Assembly: GCA_028023455.1 (NCBI GenBank)
Contig: JAQFVV010006506.1
Location: 684,501 to 748,500 of the forward strand
Source: Epiperipatus broadwayi
Taxonomy: Eukaryota > Onychophora > Udeonychophora > Euonychophora > Peripatidae
DNA: 64,000 nt
Direction: 5' to 3'
Shown: piece after piece, positions 47,436 through 60,332 of the stretch
Numbering within the stretch: the stretch's first letter is position 1
Layout: every line of letters begins with the position of its first letter
Position numbers and translations under genes: made by a program
Notes under the pieces: generated by a model
Told to the model about the DNA's origin: nothing
What the model saw: only the letters and a program-made list of their open reading frames with translations
Database searches by the model: none

Positions 47436-49164
47436 AAATAATGTAAGTTCCCCATGTTAAAATATGTTTTATTCACTGAAAATTATCTAAAAATAATATT
47501 AATGATCAATGATATTTACTTATGCACCTGTATATTTTTTAAAAAGAAAATATAAATTTTCTCAAGGCAAATATCGGAAAATTTGTATGTGTGCATTTTA
47601 CGGAGAATTCCTTATTAAAGACAAATTACAATTCCTAGAGTAGGAATAAAAACTACAAACATTAGTGACTTAATTATAACCATAATATAATATGTTATAT
47701 TATACATCAACTGGAGTCATTAAAACTTTATATCCACGTAAGTCAGCTGCAGTCGTTATAATAATAGTATTTTGGAAAATTCACGCATTAGTTTTATTCC
47801 TAAGCCAGCTAGCTAAAAAATGATACGTATCGCCAATAGTAAAAAGAAAAGAATTGTATATGTGATCGTCTATCGTCAAATATTCGTCATGTTAAAATAT
47901 GTATTGTTTTCTTGGATCCCCAAAATTATAGCAGTTAATTCAAAGAAGAATTAACATCCAACGCTGCTATGTTTTCTTTGCCTAATTTATTAATTGCACC
48001 AGAATGGAGGCAACTTTTATATAAATGAAATAATAAAATGTGTTTCTTATTTTAAATTTGCTTCGTGAACTACGAATGGATCAAGTTCTTCATCTAGATA
48101 AATTGCCCAACGGAAAAACATTTTTCTAGTGAGATAATAAGCACTTGTTAAGTAGTGATTGTTTTTACTAATTTGTAAAATTATGTGTATTTTTTTTATA
48201 TCAACAGGTTAAAGGCTGTATAGTCAAATAATATTTAAATGACCTTGTAATCATAAAGGTATGTTTTCATATAATTATTCTAGGTTAAATGTATATTCAA
48301 CATGAAAAAAAAAAATTTTTTTTATAAAATGGGTTTACTTATGATATGCATTATGGGTATAAATTTATATGTTAGATGCATAAAAGAAGAAAAATTCAGA
48401 TACTTAATAGGTAAAATATCTAGTTAAAATTATCAGAAGTAATTAAAGAGAAGTGCTATACAGGATATTACTTATTTAAAGTTTGAAACAAATTTATACT
48501 ATGTTAATTGAGGAACTTATTCCCAATTATTCTTTATTAACGCATTCACTTAATTTAGTTCAAGATACTAGACTACCATTTACTTGTTGAATGTTTCTTT
48601 GGCAAAGGTGAAAATTATTATGGTTTATTCTGTGTTATCCATTGATTTCAGACGTTGATCTAAGTATACCCCGGAACATAAAGTTAGTGTAATTAGTGTA
48701 TTTGCTTGTCTTGCCCCGATATAGCATTGGTATATGCTTAATATTCGCATAAGTAATAATTGTAATGTACTTTTGTGGGATGGAAAATGATCTCCCCAAA
48801 AACTTTATTTTCCATGAGGGGAATAGATAAATCTAGTATTCGGGTATGTTTATAACCCAAGTGATCGCTTCTCAGAGTTAGGACGATCAGTAATTTATAT
48901 TGTATTTAGTGTATTTCATTCGTTAAAATCCCAGGAGAGGATTATAATTGGGTGTGTGCTCCTATTATGCCCAAGTAAGAGGCAAGGACCCACCAAACTA
49001 TTTTAATGTAGTAGTTAACTCTACAGACCTTCAGTGTTATTCCATATTCCTCATGAGAAAATAGAGATAATTCCACCACGGAAGGTGTTGATTATTGTGT
49101 TTTGTTTAGAAAGTTATGGCAAGATAACGGGTATATTGGAGGTTAATTCCTCATGATCCATTTA

Positions 49165-49172
49165 GTATAAAT
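49165..49172 (+). promoter_or_regulatory. TATA box of the 3' LTR
   Basis: TATAAATA in the context TTTAGTATAAATAGTG, with one C-to-T change downstream of the box relative to the 5' LTR. It could drive transcription outward into the right flank. Confidence 0.45.
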
Positions 49173-50946
49173 AGTGTGCTAGTATATATGATCAATGTCT
49201 GGATTGTGCGGCGGAATAGTGCTGGTAATCCACACGTAAGTCAATGGAGAGAGTAAGTTTAAAATTGCGTGATTTAAAAATTTTTATTTGCCAATGGAGG
49301 GTTCAAATACTAGGTTTAATTCGGGTTAATGATTAAGTAGCACTCACAATATAACTTATACTGAGAAAAACAGTGTGTATAACAACGTCAGTTGTTATTA
49401 AGGTAAACATTAAAATAATAAGTGTAACTTCTGATAAATAACCCATAAATTATAATAAGTTATCTAAATAAAAACTATCATTTAATTAAAGATATGATAA
49501 TAAAAATAGTTTTTTTTTTTTTTACATATTGCCTAGAATCAGATTGTTTTTATTTTAAAACAAATAGTTAGTTAATAAAGTTAAGCAGCCGTTCATATAA
49601 GATACACTAAATGGATGAGTCGATGTATCGATAATAATATTTATTTTTTTCTATTCAATTTGCATAAATGTAAAAAAAAGATGAAGAAGTAGTTCGAATC
49701 CAGGTCTAAAAGTATAGACGAATTAATGTTAGTTATATTTTGTTTTATCCATATGGGATCGAATAAATTGTATATGTTTGTTTATTATGTTAATCATAAA
49801 GGATAGTTTTGTTAAACTGTAATAATAAATTATAATCTTGTTAAAATTTAATAATAAATTATAGTCTTGTTACAAGTTGTTTTGAGTCATTTTTTTTGTG
49901 TGCTAAATAAAAGTGTATTTGCATAATATTTGCAATACTTTTCTTGAGTCCGAAATCATTTGTGAACTTTTAAAATTCAACACATCAGATAGACAATTGT
50001 AAGCAGATCAGAATATTTCATTATATTTTAATTTAATAAGAATTATTTATGGAATTGAAAACTTCAGACCAAGACATTTTTATTTTATATGTGTGTAAAA
50101 TCACTTTATTCCCAAACTAGTAGGTTTTGGTTGCACATTGTTTCGTACACCTTTAAGTGAGGTGTCTGAGTAATAAATCTTAGTTAAATTATTGTGTTGT
50201 CATGGATAATGGAAGGACACAAAAGCACCCTTGTCTTTTCATCATTCCGACTGAGATTCTGGAAAAAGGGCTGTATTATTCAAAATTATGCGTTGTTATT
50301 GAATATGGTTATCATCTCGTTAAATATTATAATAGTTGATGTGTGGATGAAGACACCTGGAATTTAATAAGGTAAATGTTTCCTATAGCCGACCAGAATG
50401 TCAGTCATATGCGACAACACAATATTGCCGAGCATTTTTCTTTAAAAATAACAGAGAACCCTGAGATTAGTGTCATTATTATAAGTGCTCTTAAATTAAG
50501 AATTGATTAATTATGATCAATATTACAAGCGTGGCATGGCTTAAGAGATTGAAACTTCTGATTGTATAATAATAAAATATTGAGATCATATTGGCAAATT
50601 AATGAATGTTTTGTTTTAGTCAGTAATATTAACAATGACATGAAATCATCATCATCATTGTCGAACAGTGCAAGTACTTGCAGCTCAGAGAATGTGTTTT
50701 GGATAGAGAAAGAATGTTAGTTTATTTTAAATTTTCTTTTTAAATTTATTTTATTAATGATAATTTTTTTTTAAGTCTATCTCTGTCTGAACTGCATATC
50801 GCTGTAGCTGAATTATTATAACTAACCAAACGTCGAGCTATATTAGGTAATATAGGGTTTGCTTTCCGTCCTATACGGAAGCGTATAGGCTTCCGAATTG
50901 ATTTAATTTTAGAAAGATGGATACGTTTTATTTGGTTAGAATATAT

Positions 50947-52699
50947 AAGATCATTCATGGTCACACGCACACTGGTGATATTTATAACAACTTAAAAAAA
51001 ATATCAAAGAAAGTTAATAAGTTGGAAAAGGGACTTGATCACTTTTATTCAGTTTAGCTAAGTACATGTGTATTCCACGGGCACCACTAGATTATTTTAA
51101 ACATAGAAAAATATTATCTATCCATAGTGTACCGGGTTCAAACCCATTCGGCACCTTCTTTACTACACATGCATTTGGATGAATAACAACAAAAAATGAC
51201 ATTCTTATATTTTATCCGTGTCAATAGAATTATAAGATCCCAATACCATAAAATTTATATATCCAACACTCCTATAGATATTACTAACTCATTTTAAGTA
51301 TATTGATGTACAGATGCAAGTATTCTTACTAATGGCCTACAAGCAAACATAGTGCAGACCATTACTCACATATATGGCCATTAAACCTAGTTATTTAATT
51401 TAATTATTCATCGTAATATACTGATGATGATGATGATGATTCCAGTCACAGCCTTAGTAATAAACTCATAACAAATTTATCTTTATAGGCACTTTCTGAA
51501 AACCATATTATGTTTAAACTGGAATTCAATCACAACACTCCCTAGCACTTATATACGTCTATGGTTATTTACTTAAAATACTTTTATAGTTAAGAGATAT
51601 AATAATTAATTCATGAATTATTAGAAATTCAGAAGACTATTGAAGAAATTAAAATTTAGTTATGCATAAGCGTTATCACATTGAAGAATCGCATGCGTTT
51701 ATTTCATAATTTAGGAATTTTCTTTGGTTTATTTTTACATTTAAATACAGAACTTGTTATCGTTACTTTAAGATGTGAAGATATTCCTATGTAAATATTT
51801 TATTAATAAAGATTAGAATTTTATTTAAGCATTTATAGAAGAAGAAGAGTTATAATCGTATATCTGTCACATTGAAGATTATTATTATTATGAATGTTCA
51901 TCATAAAAGATATGTGCAATAAAGTAAATACTGACTTAAATCAGTATTCCTTTGTAAATGGCGAATAGAGAAATAGAGAACATAAATAATACTAAATGAC
52001 ATAATTGTTAAATTCAAGAAGATTAATTTATTTACAAAATATTTCAAAGTATAAAATATAAAATGCACTAAAATGGATGAAGACACAAAGTTGAAGACAA
52101 AGAAATATTAATACTGATACAAAATAAATATCTTTATCTAGGTATATGGCTAAGTGCTTTTGAGGGCCAGGGTTCTCATATTTATACCATCTTGTGAATA
52201 AATAAATAGATTAAGAGTGATGCAAATTTGTGAAAATGAGATAGTTACAGTATCCCATTTCCTGGAGATCTTATAACAAGAGACTTTTCTGTTTATCGAG
52301 TTATCTCTAGCGATAAAGTAAGCTTCTTTTATCTTTCTCTTGAGATCATGCCGCTATCTGCAAATAACCACTGGGTCTTTAGGTTGACAATCATGACAAG
52401 CTCAGCTGCTGTGAAATGTCTGTTGGTGCTTTATTATAGGAGTATGAGTGTTGGGATAACCTAATGGACAGAGAGGCTCTGGTATCACCAAAATATAATG
52501 CCTACAATGTGTTTCAGAGCAGGCGATATTATAAACTACCTGAGGTATCAGCGAAAGTGATAAGCTGCCTTTGGTGTTATAGATTAGTTTTTTGGAGTTG
52601 GGGGGGGGGGTGAAAGCATAAATGATACTTATTATTATGAAATCTTTTATGCATATTCCGTGTTAAGAGAGTTGAAGCCTTTGTTTGTCCGTGTTAGTG
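50947..52699. other. AT-rich non-coding DNA; tRNA-like T-arm at 51,128-51,152; G11 run at 52,600
   Basis: ACCGGGTTCAAACCC (about 51,129-51,143) is a box-B match in a CCGGGTTCAAACCCATTCGG setting, probably a SINE relic without a visible box A. A (GAT)n run lies near 51,422. Nothing else was recognised. Confidence 0.4.
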
Positions 52700-53190
52700 G
52701 CATGGTTATTTATTTTGGAGCAAAATTGCCTTATTTTCTTGTCGATTAAATTTGGACTAAAACCAACCTTTATTAAATCGTTCCTATATGACACTATGCT
52801 AGCTTTTTGTCTGCCTCGAACTTACAAAGATGCATATTTATATAGAAAGAAACAATTTAAGCCGAATAGTTTGTGGTTAGTTAATGAATTGGAGAGGGGA
52901 TGAGATTGGCCTCTAATCTCAAGGGTTTTGACAAGCATCCTATAATTAAGATATGTGTGCTCTTGCTGAAATATGTATGTCCAGGTATTTGACTTGTCTG
53001 CAACTGTTTTCATGTTCAATGTTGAAAGTAAGGTCTGTACTGCTTTGGAGTTCTGTTTTAACTTGTTTTGACTGCAGTGGGGACGGCCATGAAAAGGTCA
53101 TCAACATATCTAGTGTAGGTATTGAGTAGGTTGTGTTCAGCTTAGTGTATTCGTGCAGTTTAACGCATTTTATATTTTATACTTTGAAAT
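52700..53190 (-). pseudogene. Decayed Penelope-like element reverse transcriptase with intact YVDD
   Basis: On the minus strand, NTYTRYVDDLFMAVP places the catalytic YVDD at 53,097-53,108. About 40 codons later, in another frame, LTFNIEHE...RQVKYLDIHI matches the Penelope-type block 'IKFTIEHE..N.LPFLDILI'. Further on, EIRGQSHPLSNSLTNHKLFGL matches the 'SHP....K' block that follows it. Stops and at least two frameshifts separate the blocks, so the copy is dead. No GIY-YIG endonuclease was seen. The EIRGxSHP block pairs it with the fragment at 27.8-28.4 kb. Confidence 0.7.
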
Positions 53191-54015
53191 AATTAGCCAC
53201 AAAGTGTAAACTCTTTGCTCATTACAAAAATATCCTAACGTTGTACAAGTCTATTGATTTTATTTAAGAATACATAAAGTAAAATCAAACTTTATTTACA
53301 CAACTGTGTTTAACTTGAAATACGACAATCTAAAAAAAATCATTTTCCCTGCCAAAGAAAAATATTCATTTTGAATTACATTTATTTACTCAGATGAATT
53401 TATTCTACATTTTGAAATTAGATTAAAACAATTCTGGGATAATAATATATATTTTTAAAAGCGGGTAAGATTTGAATTACCCCTGGACAAGGTTTACGTA
53501 TTATATCACCTTTACCCTTTTACTTCCATAAAGCAAAAGAAATAATGCAAAATATTCATATAATTTTAAAACAAAAAAATATCTGTATCTTTTATTCATT
53601 TTAGTGAAACAAGTTTTAATTACTTATGTTGTTACTGTATTTGGTTAACCCAAAATATAATTAAATATAGGCCATTTTAATAAATTGCTAATTACAAAAC
53701 AATAATTAAGCTTTCTTTTAAAATATGAATATGCTAATTATTTCATCTGTCTAATAGAATATAATTATTTTCTCTAAGATGACAGTTTAGTCATTTCTCA
53801 TATATCAGTTTGAAGTTAGAATAGGAATTACTCTTATATTTAGATTATTTCTAAATAATGCTCACCAAAATATCTTTTCCAGAATTAATTGCATTTTTTA
53901 ATTAGCTGTTTTCTTGCTTTTTGGATAAATTAACAATGTCACGATACCTTACCTAGACAATATTTAAATATATTTAAATTGAATTTTGCTTGTGTGCAAT
54001 GCCATAGAACTTTCG
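53191..54015. other. AT-rich non-coding DNA
   Basis: No feature was recognised. Confidence 0.4.
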
Positions 54016-54151
54016 AATACATATAAGCTTACTTTCATAGAAGATATATATATATCCCTGATATTACAACTAAGTTACATTTAAATACATATAAGCTTAC
54101 TTTCATAGAAGATATATATATATCCCTGATATTACAACTAAGTTACATTTA
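54016..54151. repeat. Exact two-copy tandem duplication, period 68 bp
   Basis: AATACATATAAGCTTACTTT to AAGTTACATTTA is repeated head to tail (54,016 and 54,084) with essentially no differences, so the duplication is recent. Confidence 0.95.
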
Positions 54152-54877
54152 AAAATTAATGTGCACGGAACAACATTTCAAGATACTCAGTTATACATTA
54201 TTGCTATACAAGATGTGATGTCAGTAACCAGGTTCTTTACAGAAAACATTTCAATAACAATAAGCAGAATAATAACGTGGATATAACAAAATTTCATGGA
54301 AATTATATCAATGATCAACTACATTCAAACCTGGAAGACCGAAGTTTACCCTAGATTTACATTATATGCTACAGGACTAAACATAAAGGCTGAAAACCCA
54401 TATGAACACAAAGTTACCATATGACAAGAATTCTCAAGCATATCTCTGCGATAAACTAAACATGATATTTCAAACTATTTTATAACAATAGCAAAACATT
54501 CCTTAGAACTAAAATATTCAATTCCATCATAAAATTAAATAAATGCTTAATAGCAGGATGGAATATTCTCTAACGTATCTATAATACTCTAACACATTTC
54601 AAATAATATGAGCATACACAAAGCAAAGAAAGTTAACACATACAATAAGTGTTTTTAGTAAAGAATTTATTACACAAAATATATATCGTGACCGCTCTAA
54701 TATCCAAGGCAAATATTTTCATTCAAAGGCATACATTCCTTATAACTTTCAAAACGGCAAATCGGTTAATATGTGAGAAATAATTTTTTTATCATACAAA
54801 AAAATAATACAGTAGGTGTTTTATCTTTAGATTTTAAATAGAACCATATTAAATATTTTTTCCTACCATATGTTAAT
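54152..54877. other. AT-rich non-coding DNA
   Basis: No feature was recognised. Confidence 0.4.
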
Positions 54878-55231
54878 ATATATATATTGTAACGATATAT
54901 AAATATGTCATTACATTAATTTAAAATAAAAACTTAAAAGTTCGCAAATAAAAGTAAAAAACTAAACGCTAAAATTAAATGTTTGTTAAACGTATATACA
55001 TTCGCACAGAGGCCAAACTTTAAAAATATTTTTTTTAAAAAAAACAAATAAGTATTTGAACGTGTTTTTTTTTAAAAAATATTTTTAAAGTTTGGCCTCT
55101 GTGCGAATGTATATACGTTTAACAAACATTTTAATTTTAGCGTTTAGTTTTTTACTTTTATTTGCGAACTTTTAAGTTTTTATTATAAATTAATGCAACG
55201 ACATATTTATATATCGTTACAATATATATAT
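54878..55231. mobile_element. Long hairpin MITE, arms of about 165 bp
   Basis: The left arm (54,878-55,043) and right arm (55,066-55,231) are nearly perfect reverse complements, with a 22-nt loop and a poly-A/T junction. The terminal sequence is TTGTAACGATATATAAATAT and its complement, with TA-rich DNA on both sides. No ORF. The high arm identity suggests recent origin or gene conversion between arms. Confidence 0.85.
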
Positions 55232-57838
<2,607 letters not shown>

Positions 57839-58697
57839 TGTACCATTTTGTTTAGGTTAGAATGGATTATTTCTAATAATTTACTGAAAAATTTTAAATT
57901 TTGAAGTTAAGTAAGGGATGATGTATGTTGTGTGTTAATAATCTTTGAATAATTTAGTTAAAGCAAGTAAAATAATTGATGTATAATATTGGGTTGGTAT
58001 TTGTAAGAAAACAGTTAACTAAAAAATCATTATAAGATTGTATGGTTGGGAGAACTGGCCATAATAAATACTGATTTAATTAGTCTTATAAATAATAATT
58101 AGGGTAAATTTTAAAAGTAATGCTTTAAAGTTAAATGAATAGATTTGGTAATAATAATTGTATTTAATGGCTATATTTTTAAAATCATTTCATTAAAAAA
58201 TAATAATGTGGGACAAAAGTGTATTTTTTTTTTTGGTTTTATAATATTAAAATAATTATTTTAAAATTGTGCTATAATAGTGATTATGCAATATTTTATA
58301 AATTAAATTATTATTTTTAGTTTTATTTAAATTATTAGTGCCTTATTTAGTTTTGTAAATCACGTGATGCACACCTGTGTTTGAAAATAGAATAATATTA
58401 TCTGTTATAAATGTTAAATTGGATTTTTAAAGTGAATATAATAAATAAAATCAGATTTATGTTTTTTGTTGAAAATAAATACGTTAAGTTCAAAATAAAG
58501 GTAGAAATGGTAATAAATATTGAAATGTGATTTTTAAAAGTTATTTTAGAGTCTTTAGTAAGTGTAAATAAAATGTGAAAATTAATTAAGAATTGAATAA
58601 TATAATAAAAATAAATATTTAGTAAATTATTATTAACTTTAACTTTAAACCAACGTTTGTGGTCCCAGATAATTTGACGTAAGGATTGTTTAACGGA

Positions 58698-58730
58698 CCA
58701 ATCAGAGTTGGAATCATCTGGAGTATTTAA
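58698..58730 (+). promoter_or_regulatory. CCAAT and TATA-like promoter block
   Basis: CCAATCAGAG (58,698) precedes TATTTAATAGC (58,724) with 26 bp between their starts, inside a locally GC-richer patch (58,650-58,800). The arrangement is typical of an RNA polymerase II promoter and could belong to an LTR-like sequence starting at 57,839. No downstream coding region was found. Confidence 0.35.
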
Positions 58731-58935
58731 TAGCTGTTCAGATTCTAGCAGATGATTATTGAGCTGTTATCTCATTCTACCAGACGTACTATTATAACAT
58801 TGTTAGTATTTCAACAATTTCAGTAAAGTAGTTAGTAGTGTAATAATCAATTTTGTTTAACTTCTATTTTTATAAAAATAGAGTAGATTATTATTACAAG
58901 ATCATGATATTGAGAAAGAGGGCTAAAAATTAAAT

Positions 58936-60332
58936 AATTCTGTTATGTTATAGTATGATTAATATTAATAAAAAATACACTTGAAACTGTGTATACTTCA
59001 GAAGTTAAAAGTGTTAAATAATTACATGTGAAAGTAAACAAGTTGATTTAATAAAAACAAAAATTAGAAATTACAAATGGTTTTTCATATATATATTTTA
59101 TAAAAAGCAAGGTGTAAAATAAGATGGAAGATCCGAATAAATAATTAATTAAATGAAGGATTAAAAATGTAAAGAACAATTTAATTAATTAGTTCAGAAA
59201 TAATCCCAGAATACTTTTGCAAATAAAATTGTTAAGGAATAAACAATAGAACAAAAAGTAGATACAATCTAGTGGAGAAAAAGCTAGTCAGCGTCTGTCT
59301 TGTTTTTCTGAGAGACTTAACTGTAGCGCGAATTCAGAACAGGACCAATGATGGGAGGAGAACCAGATATTTGGGTCTGAAGATACTAAAGACTGACCTA
59401 GGGTAATTATACAGACTATACCTGTCTTATTATTATTTTTGTAAGCCTTACAGGTGCTAGTAAACTACTTATAATCCTGTTTATAAATGCTTGTTAATTT
59501 TTATACTAATAAAATCTTGTATCTGTTAAGTGAGATATCTTAATTTCATGCAAGAGAGTAATAGTTGCTTGAATTGGATGTGTTTGATTATTACTTCTTT
59601 CATAAAGCTTGAAAAACAGGTTTTCTCCTGACTGAGCCAAAATTGTAATGTACTTGATTTAATGTTACTTACGAGAAATAATCAAACACATCCAATTCAA
59701 GTAACTATTACTCTCTTGCATGAAATTAAGATATCTCACTTAACAGATACAAGATTTTATTAGTATAAAAATTAACAAGCATTTATAAACAGGATTATAA
59801 GTAGTTTACTAGCACCTGTAAGGCTTACAAAAATAATAATAAGACAGATATAGTCTGTATAATTACCCTAGGTCGGTCTTTAGTACCTTCAGACCCGAAT
59901 ATCTGGTTCTCCTCCCATAGTTGGTCCTGTTCTGAATTCGCGCTACACTTAAGTCTCTCAGAAAAACAGAACTTACATTGACTAGCTTTTTTCCCGCTAG
60001 ATTGTATCTACTTTTTGTTCTATTGTTTATTCCTTAATAATTTTATTCGCAAAAGTATTCTGAGATTATTTCTGAACTAATTAATTAAATTGTTCTTTAC
60101 ATTTTTAATCCTTCATTTAATTAATTATTTATTCGGATCTTCCATCTTATTTTACACCTTGCTTTTTATAAAATATATATATGAAAAACGATTTGTCATT
60201 CCTAATTTTCGTTTTTATTAAATCAACTCGTTTACTTTCACATTTAATTATTTAACACTTTTAACTTCTGGAGTACACACAGTTTCAAATGTATTTTTTA
60301 TTAATATTAATCGTACTATAACATAACAAATT
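58936..60332. repeat. Giant inverted repeat, arms of about 657 bp
   Basis: The left arm (58,936-59,592) and right arm (59,677-60,332) are reverse complements at roughly 95 percent in the portion compared, around an 84-bp unique spacer. The arms contain GC-richer segments (GCGCGAATTCAGAACAGGAC, then GGGAGGAGAACCAGATAT) that look like real element sequence rather than AT background. The spacer includes CTCCTGACTGAGCCA. No ORF of note. It may be two copies of one element inserted head to head, or a palindrome formed by inverted duplication. Confidence 0.9.

Larger units (their letters stand above)
39112..50941 (+). mobile_element. Gag-only LTR retrotransposon with giant LTRs, about 11.8 kb
   Basis: Two direct repeats of 4,521 and 4,526 bp bound a 2,783-bp interior. 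TATAT duplications flank the element. A primer binding site (43,634 on) and polypurine tract (46,402-46,415) sit at the expected junctions. LTR ends start TGTAA(T/C)C and finish GGTTAGAA. The interior encodes two Gag-type ORFs and has no trace of protease, RT, RNase H or integrase. The LTRs make up about 76 percent of the element. In the first kilobase I count about 14 differences between LTRs (roughly 1.4 percent), indicating a recent insertion. The architecture matches TR-GAG/LARD-type non-autonomous elements and implies trans-mobilisation by an autonomous relative. Confidence 0.95.
46416..50941 (+). repeat. 3' LTR, about 4.53 kb
   Basis: A full-length partner of the 5' LTR with scattered substitutions and small indels (for example loss of one G near its start and poly-T length changes around 49,510). 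It ends GGTTAGAA and is followed by the TATAT target duplication. It keeps the internal ORF, the TATA box (49,165) and the terminal hairpins. Confidence 0.95.
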
